A stretch of 64,000 nucleotides of DNA from Rhodocollybia butyracea (Eukaryota; Basidiomycota; Agaricomycetes; Agaricales; Omphalotaceae), in assembly GCA_015501585.1 (NCBI GenBank), contig JADNRY010000007.1, forward strand, positions 62,001-126,000, in the 5' to 3' direction. Made by a program: the position numbers and the translations under genes. Below the pieces are notes generated by a model. That model made no database searches. It had not been told where the DNA came from and saw only the letters and a program-made list of their open reading frames with translations. Shown here one piece after another: positions 49,283-61,492 of this stretch (position 1 is its first letter; the number at the start of each line of letters is the position of its first letter).

Positions 49283-51002
49283 CTAGTCCAAGAGTAAATT
49301 GCCTTCCTCCGTTTGCACTCGCCTAGAATCCCTCCAATGCAAAAACCTCTGTTGCAAGTTTCTCAAAATTGGCAGGATCCTTCCGAACCTTCCACTGCCC
49401 AACACAACACCAACAGAAGCCCACATCAAAAGTATCGGGATGCCTGACCCCATGGTTGCATACAACGTCCTACGATCATTCGCAGGGTACTCCAGTCCTA
49501 CCGTCCGCATCCACGAGCCTGCTCCAGCCTGCATTACTTCTTTCATCCCTTGCTCCGGGGCTGCAATACCGCTAACCCCCCCTTCTCCACCATCACACCA
49601 GAGAACCATCGAATTTAGCTCCAATGCTCGCTGTTTTGCCTGTTCCCACATTGCGATCCCAACAGCTATGTCCCAAGTACGCGCAGGAGCGAGGATTAGG
49701 TTTGGCCGTTTCTTCAGATCGATAAACGGGTCTGGCATAGCAAGATCAAGGCATATGGATGCTGTGATAGAGATCGGTCGAGTCTCTTTAGGTGCCCATT
49801 TAGGCAATTTGATATCATATGTGAGTAACTGTGGTGGATTGGTTGATTTCTGGAGGCGAAAAGATTCGGCAACTAGAGTGGAAGTCAGTAATGTGTATCG
49901 CAGTATGAGGATTTTACCTACTTGGGACAAGATTCCTTTTATAATAGATCATCTCCGTCGCGCTGTATTTCGACACCAGAGCCAGTCCCGTGCGGCTCAT
50001 TGATCGTCCAGATGGGTCCACATATGATTCTTCGAAGGATACACCCACAAGTAGATCCCGGGATTTTTCAGTCACATTTTGCAACTTCACCAGCGATTTC
50101 TCTCTGTCTTTCTCATTTGCAAAACTCACCGCACCTTCTGGCCATAGGGCAATGTTTGTGCGGTCGGCCATGGTTTTGGTTTCGTTAAGGAAATCCTCAA
50201 AGGAAAGTTTTTGGTCACCTTTAGCACGCGGAAGAACACATCCAACAGTAAGTGGCGTTGAGTCGGTGGCGCTAATTGGTCGTGGCAACGCCAAGCTGGG
50301 CCCAGGAGAAAAGTAAGGCGGAATCGCAAGTGCGATTAGCACGAACACCAGCGTCCCTCTGAAACGATTCCCCGCTCTAGGTGCAGAACTAACGGAAGAA
50401 ATCAATGGAGCCTCTTCAGGTTTCTCCAAACCCATATACCACATCTCGAATGCCTCAGAAATTACGATCGCCCATGCAGCGACCAGCCAGTCTCTAGCCG
50501 GACCTCCGAATACCGATACAAGCCAGTCATAATTAGATAGACCAGTCAAGGGGCTCCAGGATGTGAGGTACCCCACGGGGCTGAGAAGAGCTAACGTCCA
50601 CCAAACCGTTGCCCATAGAGTTGGAAATAGCATAGGAACAGATGATCGCGTTCGAGATCGAGTGTACACAAGGACCGAAAAAAGACTGACGAAGCTTGTT
50701 ACAGCTCCATGAGCCAAGAGTAGTACGACAGAAGTGGAAGGAGTTGAAAGCGCGTTCAAAGAGGGTATGAACCAATGAGAAGATTTCACGATGGTTAACG
50801 CAAGCCAAAGGCTGAGAATCTGTGTTTTGGAACGGTTACCGAATAGAAGAGGCGCATAAAACAAGAGGATCGAGAGGTGCAGTGTGCACGGAATGAAAGA
50901 AGGGATAGTTGTCAAAGCGAAGAACGACGATAGAACCGTAGCGCAGAATAAGAGACTATGTTGATGAGTATGGAATATCTCGGAAGACATGGTCATGAGC
51001 AT
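49283..51002 (-). CDS. Lnt-like membrane protein with carbon-nitrogen hydrolase domain
   Basis: Polytopic N-terminal half: hydrophobic segments include LFCATVLSSFFALTTI, LHLSILLFYAPLLF, LWATVWWTLALLSPVGYL and FRGTLVFVLIALAIPPYF. It is followed by a nitrilase-superfamily domain with the expected Glu-Lys-Cys triad: Glu in NIALWPEGAVSFAN, Lys in MIYYKRNLVP, Cys in ITASICLDLAMPDP. This order matches bacterial apolipoprotein N-acyltransferase (Lnt). Fungi lack bacterial lipoproteins, so the acceptor must differ; protein or lipid N-acylation is a guess. ATG 51002, or 50990 (MSSEIFHTHQ). One intron near 49870-49920 joins NLVP to IAESFRLQKS. Confidence 0.8.
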
Positions 51003-51824
51003 CTAGTGATCATGAAGTTTAGTTATTTATTGTCTTGAAGCAGCGCTTAAAGAGCGTCTAAAGAAGAGTACCGCGGCGCAGCTATATGTACTGCGCAAAA
51101 AGATGATCAACGACAATCATTTTATATTTGTTTGACTAGCCATCACCGGGGATCATCCGACATAAGCTTGCAGATTTTTATTGCCATTTATCTGAGTCTA
51201 TAACATTCTCGCAGTTGTCCTCATTAAAGGCAAAAGTTTCAAGCTTTCGATGACTACGATTTCATCTGTATTTTGACAATCATTTTTATTTCTTTCTGCC
51301 AGTTTAGTCACAAGCCGAGGTAATTAACGCACCAGATCTGTCATTATCGTTTGTCTTTTCGACGAAAATCGAGTGGTACGAATGAGGCTCTCCTTGGTCA
51401 GGTATGTATATCGGCGGATTCAAAGTAGAATCATAATCGAAACCTTCGAACTCTTCGCTGCGTGTCAGTCTCCGCTTCATAAAGTATGTTCGAGTCTACA
51501 TATCTACATTTTGACTACAAAAAGAGAGCCAAGCTTTGCTAATCAACAAGGTATGTATGTGGCAGTAGTTTTCGTGTTACATACTTACAAAAGGCATATG
51601 TATTGTATATGATGCACCTGGAAATAATGTTCAAATTCAATAAAAGAATGAGGGTTGAGCAAATTTCAGAACAGCAGCCGATGAAGAAAAAAGTCTGAAA
51701 GCCCTAGAGAAGGATGTATAATCTACTACGCGTCGCGTGCGCCTCCAGCATAATCCATGAGTCGTCAGATTCAGTCAATGCAAGAACAATAGTAAAAAGA
51801 ATGGTAAATATAGTCATTGCTTGA
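51003..51824. other. intergenic, no gene seen
   Basis: About 820 bases between the start of the Lnt-like gene and the 3' end of the next minus gene. AT-rich with only short shadow ORFs (the longest about 79 codons, plus strand). Confidence 0.45.
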
Positions 51825-54800
51825 TTAATGAGCAGTAGTAACTTCCGCAGCGGCATACGTAGTCCAATATTCAGCGGGACGTCCGGTTTTAGCAGTATTG
51901 GTATCTGAAAATGTTTGCGAAATGCGTGGCGGGGTGTGGGTTTCTCGAGGAGGCTCTGGAAGAGGATTGGGTGTGCGGTTGATTAGAAAGTCGGAAGACG
52001 CCGAGTTTATGAGACTTGATGTTCGTGGAGATGAAGATAACGGGGGAGGAGAAACAACGGAGGTAGACGATGCTCGTGGAGGCAGAGAGACGTTAGAAAC
52101 TGTATGACCTGTTGGTAAAGACGTCGAACCATAGATAATTGGCGGAGGCTGAGTTGGCATCGAATGATATATATGTGTGGCTCCCTGGTTTCCAAAATTT
52201 TGCACAACAAAGGAGGTATGACTTGAACCGTGCAATGCACCATTGCTCTTATTCGTCGTGGTAGGGCCAATCGGTCCTTTAGGTAGAGATGAGGAAACAG
52301 GAACAGCTGTGGGTGCTGCTACTAGCGCTACTGTTTCACCATTCTGATCATTTCCATACATGCTTCGTCCCTTGTGTAGCCGTTCCATATCCCAAGCTTC
52401 CCGAGCGCGAAGAGCAGTGAGATCAGCCGCAGGGGGTACCTCAGATGTTGGTCGGGTGGTCTTGGATGAAGCTCGCTCCAATGGCCGAGAAGACGACGAT
52501 GGCTTAGTGGGAGAAGCAGAATGGGATTTAGAGGTTTTTCTGTTTCGCCTGCCGTCGTCTCGCGTCCTTCCCGATCGTGTTTCTTCATGCTGGCGCATGT
52601 AATCAGGGAGAGGTGATCGGTGATGGCTATCCATACTGCTGGAGCGGCCGATTGCTTTACTGCTGTATTCTGTTCGTGGAATGTCATCAACCGAGTGCTT
52701 GTGTGAGTGAGATCTTGAGCTCCGGTTTCCGTGCCGATCACTACCTTCCTCTATTTCTACAGCTTCTACAGCTTTTCGTTCCTTCTCTTTCTCCTGTTTA
52801 CGAGAATCCCGACGAGAATCGCGCCCTTTTTCCACATGTTCCCGATCCGACCTTGAAGAACTCGATCTATCCTTATCCCTTGATTTGCTCGACCTCTTTG
52901 TCGGGGATGGCTCTTCAACCACCTCCCACTGCTCCCCGGCAGCAGGTATGATCTCGCTAACAGTTTGGACGTTCCCTGACTTAGTACGGACTAATTTAAA
53001 CGTTTCCGTCTCTCTGACAGTTACTGAACTAATCCCAGGTGATGGCTCACGAGAGGAGGACCGCTTGATCGCAGGCGTCGATTCGGAATGCAAAAGCGTA
53101 TCGTCAGCCACATGCGGAGTTGGAGGGTTGACTAACAAAGATGCGGCGGAGAGCGGCGAATCTTCGACAGCAGCCTGAGAAATAGATAGATGTGAGGTAC
53201 TATGAGAGACAGGTTGATCTCGGAGCTGGCTTGATGACGGTACAGGGAGGGGTATATCTTTGGTCATGCGAGGGGTTGTCGTTGAAGGAGGCAATGGAGT
53301 GACAGTACTAGGTAAAGGAATCGGCTTTGTAGTCACTGAAGGAGGAGGAGGGGCCGCTGAGACCTCAGGGAGAGGTATGGGCTTTGTGGTCGAAGAAGGG
53401 GGAGGTGGTCCACGTTCGGGAGAGCGAGGCCGTCTATTTTCCTCGGGACGTCTACCATTGGAAGGTGCAGGACTTGTCACTCTTTCCAGCGGTTTCGGCA
53501 AAGGCTTGTCATCAAAGGACTGCCTCTGGGAGCTATACGCTCTACCATGCCCATGAGAAGACGCCGGCGGTGGCATGTTTGTCGAGGAATCAGGAGAGTG
53601 AACATGACCGTTCAACGGTGATGAAGTAGATGGGATTGAGTCAGACGTCTGTGCCTGTACAGAAGAATTGAGCGAAGTCATGAGAGACGGAGACTGCATA
53701 TGTAAATTAGAGGAGCGCTTTTCTGCGCTTTGCCAATACTGATCAGTGATATTAGTCTGTTGCACTGGCAAAAGAGCTTCGACTTGTGGAGGCGTACTAA
53801 TTTCACTCGGAGCATCTGGATTGGCCACCATCAACTTGCCCGTTGTGGGAACATCGTCTACTGAGATTGAAGACCTTCGATCAGTATCGTGGAGGGTTTT
53901 GAGCGGAATTTCCGGGACCTCGATATTTTCTACTGAAGGAGGAGGCACTCTCTTCGAGTTTTTTTCAGAAGATTTGTGTAGCGCAGACGGAAATTCAACG
54001 GAGTGGTCATCCGTGTGAGGGTGGCCGTCATGGGCAGAGGGTTTCCTTGTCACACTAAAGCGTTTGGTCAGCCTCCCTAGAATGCTACCTCGTCGTTCTT
54101 TCGTGATAGCAGAAACAGACTTGTTCACTGGGGGCATAGTGGAAGCCCTCTTTGATCTATCCTCGAGAGGCGGAGGTGGTTGGGAGGGAACTATATCAGC
54201 TACAGGCGAAGCGGGTAAAGATTGTGAGGCAAGTTGGTGGCTTTTACCATGGCTGCCGAATATCCCCGACAAACCGCGTCGTTTGCTCAGTTTTCTGGGC
54301 ATATGCGACCCTTCTGCTAGTGGAGCTTGCAAGTGAAGAGCGGAAGTAGACTGTGACAAAGGTGAAGGGGTCACTGTTTTCCGTCTAGCTTGGGTGGTCA
54401 TGCTAGAGCGACGAGAGCGTGACTGCTAAGAGAGAGATATAAATAACATGCAGACATGGTGACTATGATACAATACTCACATCGGCATCCGCAGTAACGG
54501 GGCTGCTCCCCATGCCAATATCATAGGGCGATTCATGGTGCCAATTTGTGCCCCAGGGATCAGAAACATCTAACAGGTCAACATTATCGTGAGCTGTTTG
54601 GGAAGTTTTGCGAGATCGAGGTTTAATACCCAAGTCTGCCACACGTGTCTGTGAAGAACTAGGAGTGGGAAGCGGCGAATGCGAAGGTGTTCTACTAGGA
54701 CCTGTCGGGCCAGCATTGTCATCCGTTCGCTCTGGCATTGAATTTGTGCCCATCGCAGGAAAGGAAGGCGAGAAAATGGACGGCGGACGCGCACCGGGTC

Positions 54801-55366
54801 TATACATGGAAGGAGGGATGAGATGGTGATTTTGATAGTAGCGAGGGCCAAAAGGATTGTGCAGCGGAAATCTGACTCTGAAAGAGGTAGTTCCAGACCA
54901 ATTATCTTTTGTGTACCATTCAGGAAGCTCTTTGAGAGTATCTGGCACAATTGACCGCGAGGCTGGCACCAGGCTGGTTACCGAGTCATTTTTCTCATTC
55001 TGCTCCAATGTATCCATTTCTCTGGCATCCTGCCTCTGTCCCGACTGTTTTCCGGCCAGATTGTGGGCTGTCGTTGTCGTTGTTGCCGGAAAGATTGGTG
55101 GTTCAGGTTCGGTGGCTGTTATGGTGTTTCGTTTTACCGAGTTACGAAACCATATTGATTTTCGCTTAGACGCCTTTCGTTCCAGTTGTTCCTGTCTTTC
55201 TTTCTTCTCCATTTCGTCGTAGAAGGCCCTCAAATCATCTGGTGATGTCAACTTTGGATCTTCGCCTTGCTAAGATAAAGTTCAAATTTAGTTCACAAAG
55301 AGTCAGCACAACGCTTGCCTCTTCGAATGGCTCTGCTCCGAACAGTGGGTTCTTGAAGTATGCCAT
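51825..55366 (-). CDS. very large disordered Ser/Pro-rich protein, unknown
   Basis: ATG 55366 gives MAYFKNPLFGAEPFEE, joined across 55270-55318 to QGEDPKLTSPDDLRAFYDEM. The intron is apparently GC-AG with donor GCAAGC, though a GT donor a few bases on cannot be excluded. The N-terminal part has a charged helix (EKKERQEQLERKASKRKS) and an ordered-looking patch (LPEWYTKDNWSGTTSFRVRF with HNPFGPRYY). An intron at about 54423-54480 leads to an 860-residue exon (51825-54401) rich in Ser, Pro, Arg and His, with KTPR-like phosphosites, polyproline and RS/RD-rich segments (SRSHSHKHS). Total about 1,140 residues. No enzymatic domain is visible; scaffold or regulatory role is speculation. It is divergent from GARS-AIRS. 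Confidence 0.75.
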
Positions 55367-55675
55367 GTCGACAGAATGAGAAGACGAGATGGAAGCTGCA
55401 ACTCAAGACAGCTCTGAGAAACTGAATGGCACGTTCCACGTGAGTAAGTCTCAATCCGCAAGGACGCCACCACGGCTTATTCTGGCCTATTCCCCGTGGT
55501 TTTAGAGTGGCAAAATACAGATTCTGATTGTCAAGTGTGCTGTCACCGCGTGTGTTGAGCGCTGAGATCAAACTAAGATATCTGAAAAAGTTTTGTTGCG
55601 GTAGATGTACGGTATGTACCGATACCGAAAAACTTTTTTTTATGAAATACAAGTTTGCAATTGTTTCATCATTCC
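55367..55675. promoter_or_regulatory. bidirectional region, disordered protein / GARS-AIRS
   Basis: 309 bases between divergent starts. No TATA box near either ATG; a run of T lies at about 55634-55641. Confidence 0.4.
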
Positions 55676-58493
55676 ATGAACCTCAAAATACTTTTGCTCG
55701 GTGCAGGAGGCAGGGAGCATGCATTGACATGGAAATTGGCCCAATCACCTCTCATAAAACACATCTACCTATGCCCAGGAAATGGCGGAACAAGCCACGA
55801 ACTAAAAACCAGCAATCTTGATCTTCCGGCCACTGATTTCGCTCAGCTTGTCGAGTTTGCTGTAAAGAACGACGTAAGAACTCTATCGGAGTTTTCTATT
55901 TTTCCGCATCCTTATCGACGCTGCTATAGATCGGTCTCGTTGTTCCAGGACCCGAGCAGCCATTGGTCGATGGTGTTGAGCTATACTTCCGCAAAGGTGG
56001 GTGGTTTCCAAAACTTTTTTCATGCCTTCAAACAAGCCGCCTTCTAGTTGGTATTCCAGTGTTCGGGCCAAGTAAGCTAGCCGCCAGAATGGAAGGATCT
56101 AAGGCGTTTTCCAAGGATTTTATGGCGCGACATTCCATCCCGTCTGCCCAGTATCGCGTCTTTCAATCGTCTCAGATCAACGAAGCAATTCACTATATCA
56201 AGACTTGTGGCCATCGAGTCGTACTCAAAGTTGATGGTCTCGCAGCTGGAAAAGGTGTTCTTATCCCACAAACGGAAGATGAAGCCATTGCGGGATTGAA
56301 AGAAATTCTAGTCGCAAATGTGTTCGGTGCCGCAGGTACACCCTGGCTACTCTTTTTGTATGATTGTTATCAATTCATTCGTCCAGGCAGTCAAGTTGTT
56401 ATCGAAGAATTATTGACAGGTCCGGAAATATCTGTCCTCGCATTTTCTGACGGGTACACGATCGTGCCTCTCCCCCCCGCTCAGGATCACAAACGCATCG
56501 GAGAAGGAGATATTGGCCCGAACACGGGTGGAATGGGTGCCTATGCTCCTGCTCCAGTTGCTTCGCCTGCAATCATGAAGCAGATTATGGATGAAAGCCT
56601 CCGGCCTACTATTGACGGGATGCGGAAGGACGGTCAGAAGTTACCTCTTTACTTTCAGTCGACATTCCTCAACTCATGTTATCAGGTTTCCCGTTCGTCG
56701 GCATACTCTTCACTGGGTTTATGCTGACACCCACTGGACCAAAAGTACTAGAATACAATGTTCGTTTCGGAGATCCCGAGACTGAAGCCCTGATGCTTCT
56801 TCTCGACCAAAAGGCTGATCTAGCAGCCATTCTACTTGTAAGTATTAGGCTCCAATCGAGCATCAAAATTCATATCTCATGGCCAACAGGCCTGTGCAGA
56901 ACACCGTCTTGACAGCGTATCTATTCCCATTCAAAACGGTGTTGCGGTTTCCGTTGTCTTAGCTTCGGAGGGATACCCTGGAAGCTACGCTAAAGGCAAG
57001 AAAATCCAGATAGGCAAAGTGCCTTCAAGTAACTTAACTCTATTATTCTCGCCTGTTACCGCGTGCTGAAACATAATCCTAGATGTCGTTGTGTTCCATG
57101 CTGGTACAGAATCAAAGTCCGGAGAGACTTTCACGGCAGGAGGTCGTGTTCTCGTCGCTACCGCTTATTCATCGACACTAGAAGCGGCATTGAAACTAGC
57201 CTATCAAGGAGTAGATCAGATATCTTTCGAAGGTAAAACGTACAGGCGCGATATCGGTCACCGGCAAGTGCATGATGTACATATTCGCCGACCTCTTGAT
57301 TGACTCTTTTCCAGAGCACTAGGCGTAACTCCAAGTGAAGGATTGACATACGCACAAGCGGGGGTGTCTGTAGACGCTGGAAACGCTCTCGTTGAAGCCA
57401 TCAAGCCTTTCGTACGCTCGACGCGTCGAACCGGAGCAGATGCCGAAATCGGTGGCTTTGGTGGTGTCTTTGACCTCCAAGCTGCAGGATACAAGGATCC
57501 CGTGCTTGTAAGCGGTACGGATGGTGTCGGAACTAAACTTCGTGTCGCGGTGGATGCGGGTATTCATGATACCGTTGGTATGCATTGTTTTATTATTTTT
57601 AATCGTTTTCAAGTATCAACTAGGCTTTATAGGTATCGATTTAGTCGCCATGTCTGTGAACGATCTTTTGGTGCAAGGCGCAGAGCCTCTCTACTTTCTC
57701 GATTACTATGGATGTAGTAAACTTGACGTCCGTGTTGCATCCGAAGTGATCAAAGGCATCGCTGAAGGTTGTCGGCAGGCTAATTGTGCTCTGATTGGAG
57801 GTGAAACGGCTGAAATGCCTGGAATGTATCAACCTGGTCAGTGTTTCGAAATACTCCGAGTTTAACCGCTCTTCAATTTTTGCTCCAGGTGACTACGATC
57901 TTGCTGGATTCGCTGTTGGTGCGGTAGAGAGGACCCAAATTTTACCGACTAACGATATTGCCTCTGGCGATGTGCTTCTAGGGGTTGCTTCCTCCGGTCT
58001 GCATTCGAATGGATTCTCTCTGGTCCGAAAAATCCTTGAGACTACAAAATTGTCATATTCGTCCCCCTGCCCGTGGGACTTGAATCTCACCCTTGGACAA
58101 GGTTTGCTAGAGCCGACTGCAATCTATGTCAAGCAGATTCTTCCTGCAGCGCAAGCAGGTTTGATCAAGGGCATGTCCCATATCACAGGCGGAGGATTCA
58201 TTGAAAATATTCCCCGCGTATTACCAGAACACCTAGGATGCTCAATCAATGTTTCAGCATGGGAGCTTCCATCTGTCTTCCGTTTCTTAATGAAGCATGG
58301 GGGTGTGGAACCACTGGAAATGGCGAGGACATTCAATAATGGTATAGGAATGGTTGTGATCGTCAGTCCAGAAAATGCCTCTCTTGCAGCAGATACGTTA
58401 CGCAAGGCAGGGAACGCGAACGTATATCAGATTGGACAGATTACGTCGAAACCGGGAGTAGCAATGGAGAACATACATGTATGGACTCTGTAG
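55676..58493 (+). CDS. ADE5,7: bifunctional GARS-AIRS (phosphoribosylamine-glycine ligase / AIR synthetase)
   Basis: Catalyses two steps of de novo purine synthesis: GARS (purD-like) then AIRS (purM-like). Start [24 protein letters not shown] blocks are [86 protein letters not shown] and [18 protein letters not shown] linker ([16 protein letters not shown]) spans GC-AG intron 57264-57314. AIRS blocks are [70 protein letters not shown] and [12 protein letters not shown]. Stop 58491-58493. About nine introns. Cytosolic; fungi usually fuse these two activities without the GART domain found in animals, as here. Confidence 0.95.
57264..57314 (+). other. GC-AG intron in GARS-AIRS
   Basis: Donor GCAAGT follows CACCG and the acceptor is TTTTCCAG. 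Joining gives RRDIGHRALG, matching the conserved linker. No alternative GT donor gives an open, conserved join: the nearest (GTCACC) produces a stop two codons after the join. Confidence 0.9.
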
Positions 58494-58971
58494 AAAATCA
58501 GCATACAACATATACAGGCGTAATAGGCGTGATCGTGGATGCGGTGACAATGTCAAAGCAGTAGAATAGCGGTCCGCATGTACACCAGGAGATACAGGGG
58601 ACAATAGAACATAGGTGCTAGAAGGAAGGCAAAAGAAAAAGTGCTTAGACCAGAAACTGTAGTGTAGGATGAGGATAAGGACAATGAGAAAAGGAGTGAC
58701 TGAGGTGTGTGCTCACGATAATATACTTTAATATATCTACAACGAAAATATGAGTGCGCGGTTCAAAGCACAGACTGGGGAAAATAAAAAAAAGATATGC
58801 GTTGGGATGTTTAGATGTATGTGCAGAGTGAGTAACAATGGAGAAAAAGTGCAGGTGGACGATAAATGTAACAGGTGGACGAGATAACCCAAGACAGAAA
58901 TAAAACAAGCAAATACAGAGCCTGAGTGGCAAGTCTAAGGACCAAGTGATCCATAGTGAATATAGCATCTT
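58494..58971. other. intergenic between convergent genes
   Basis: About 480 bases between the 3' ends of GARS-AIRS and the ankyrin-CCCH gene. Nothing recognised beyond presumed 3' UTRs. Confidence 0.45.
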
Positions 58972-61052
58972 TTAAGCTGAGACGGATACCTCAGCTGCCA
59001 CTTCCGGAGCTGCCCCGTTAGCAGCGATGGCAGCAAACGAAATGGGCAATTTTTGTGGGGTCACAGACGGTGGAGCTGCGCTCAACTCCGAGTCCTGTCG
59101 ACAGAATATTAATTCTTGGACAAATTAATGTAGCTAATACCCAACCTTGACGGAACCAGAATCTGAGGAAGCACGGGTTGCAGGGACAGAGTCTTTCCGA
59201 CGAGCAGGTGCCGACACAATCTGGGCCGCAGTCGGCCCACCTTGTCCATTTCCGTTCGGAAGATAGGTGCTCGTGCTACTGGATTTTGCTGATGGCGAGG
59301 CCAAATTACCGAGGACCGGGAAATCATCAGCATTTGGAACACGCTGTTGCTTCAGTGGAGGGGGGCGTTTGTTATTCAAAGAATTAGGCCCGTTTTTGAA
59401 GCCCTGTTGAGGGAACCTTGGACGGTTATCTGGCTTGACATGGTTTTCTTGAGCATGTCCATTCTGATGCAGGCGAGACTACGGATAAGGGTAAGCAAAA
59501 GTTGGTCTATAAAAGTAGACACTTACATCCCGGTCACGAACATTGAGAGACGCTATTTTCGTCTCCAGCCCATTGACATTACTGCCACTGTGGCCATTGA
59601 CGTGGGCACGAGGAGTTCGAGGGGCGCCTCCCCTCCCCCCTGCGAACGAGTGTGGGGCAGGATACTCGGGCATAACGTGAGGGAAACGACAGTCATCCCT
59701 AGACGAAATCAATATCCAGCTGAACGTTATAGAACGAAATATTTACCCATTCTTACATTTACCAGCAGGGTAAAACAAGCAAGGTGGTTTACGGGAGTTG
59801 AAAGACCCACGCCGCACACTGCCTCGCCTTGTATGACTAGTAGGCTCGCGGGGAGTAACTGGGGGTGGAGCGGAGGGGGAGGAAACACCGTAAGCATCCT
59901 GTTGTGGGTTCAGAGGCGGCGACTTAATACCGCCGTCAAGGTAGCCAATTGAAGCGGAAACGGGTGGAGGAGGAGGTGGGTACTGATGAATCCCGTTGGG
60001 TTGCACAACGAATGGGGGGGCCGATGGGGAAGGGGTGTTGTACATATTTGGAGGCATTGGTGCTTGTTGCTGAGGTGGAGGAGGCTGATGGTAGACCTGA
60101 GGAAGAGGGGGTGCAGACATTGGCGGAGGAGGAAAAGGCGTTGGTGAGCCAACTGGTGAAACAGCAACGTAGGGGACGCTTGGTGCGCCATTCGGACTGA
60201 ATGGTTGGGGAGGTACCATTTCGGAAGGGACACCATTGGGTGGTGAAAGGATAGGATTCATACCATTGGAAGGAGGTGATTGGAAGGAGGGTGCGGGCAT
60301 CGGGTAATAATTAGGTGTATAATTAGTGTTCATTGGATCATAAGGTCCTGGATACTGAGCGGGAGGAGGGAGGGGACCTGATATGTAGGGTCCTTGCGGG
60401 TGTGCGAATAAGCAAGAGGTTCCGTACCGACACGCAGGGTAATACCTGCACGGGATTAATCGGGCAATCTCAGGCGGAGGCAAGTTACCAGGGCCCACAG
60501 CCATGACCGATTGGCCGTCGGCATGAGACTGGGGTGGAGGATAAAAGATAGCGCCGTCAGGCGGCGACGTGTTGAAGGGAGGATAGTAAGCGTATGAGCC
60601 CGGTAAAGCATAGCCGTCGCCATTGGCTTCGGGATAAAAGCCATTTTCGTTAAGTGGCGCTGCAGAAATAATTTTGGCCTGAGCAGAGTTGAGAAGTTCC
60701 AAGATCGTTGGATCCTGCGTGTATGTTTGCGGGGGACCTTGGCTAGATGCGCTCATGGGGTCGGCGCCTGAAATCCGATAAGTCGTATGTTTTACACACG
60801 AGTAAAAACGTTACTAACCATGAGCTAATAATGCCTGGACCACTTCAACATGTCCATTTTTCACAGCTTCAATGAGCGGTGTGACTCCAATTTGATCTAG
60901 AATATAATAGCAAAGGTCAGAAAAAACACAAGTAACGCGACCAAAAGTTTTTACGCACCTTTCACGTTGACATCCACGCTCTGTGTCTTTAAAAGTTCCT
61001 GAACTTCTCCAAGACGACCTTCAGAAGAAGCATTCCAAAGTGCAGATACCAT
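58972..61052 (-). CDS. ankyrin-repeat plus CCCH zinc-finger protein
   Basis: ATG 61052 gives MVSALWNASSEGRLGEVQEL, then DQIGVTPLIEAVKNGHVEVV with QALLAHGADP, about two ankyrin repeats. A CCCH finger follows (IPCRYYPACRYGTSCLFAHP, C-x5-C-x5-C-x3-H), then a long Pro/Tyr/Asn-rich region with polyproline. The second finger crosses an intron (PPCLFYPAGKCKNG joined to DDCRFPHV, C-x7-C-x5-C-x3-H). The C-terminus is basic then Ser-rich, ending AAIAANGAAPEVAAEVSVSA. Both fingers have RNA-binding CCCH spacing. Ankyrin repeats ahead of paired CCCH fingers recall plant RR-TZF proteins, although the two fingers are far apart here. Role in mRNA control is inference. About five introns. Confidence 0.82.
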
Positions 61053-61492
61053 GACCTTTGGGTAAGAAATCTGGAGCGAAACGGAAAAAGGAAGGGACAA
61101 GGCAAAGTTAAAGAAAAAAGTTACAGGTCGACCAGAAAAAATTCAAGGATCACGACACGTGACGACTACTCACGATCGACCGTGCCGACCGCTACCGTTT
61201 CACTTGCCGGTGGAGTTAGTCTTTCGATTTCTACGTAGTTCGTTTCTGACTTTTCGTTGTTTTAGCACCTGTCCTTTCACCCTGGATTACAATGAATGCT
61301 ATTCAAGCGGTAAAGTACAAGAATACTGAGTGCATGCGTGTCATTGGGCTTGCGTCAGCCAATAATTGACGCGTTCGGGATCGGGTACACGTACCCTCAA
61401 GGCCGTGCGTATCGTGGCTCGATGCTAGAGGGACAACGAATGGACCCTGTTAGATTAATTTAACGGATGACGAAGTATTCGTTCAGTCTAGC
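61053..61492. other. intergenic, ankyrin-CCCH promoter and GPD 3' flank
   Basis: 440 bases. GAC/ACGTGACGACTACTCACG around 61155-61173 contains a CACGTG-type core (CACGACACGTGACG), a possible bHLH site. No gene seen. Confidence 0.4.

Noticed and set aside
52360..55222. Several plus-strand ORFs of 80-124 codons
   Set aside because: Antisense shadows of the disordered minus-strand protein.
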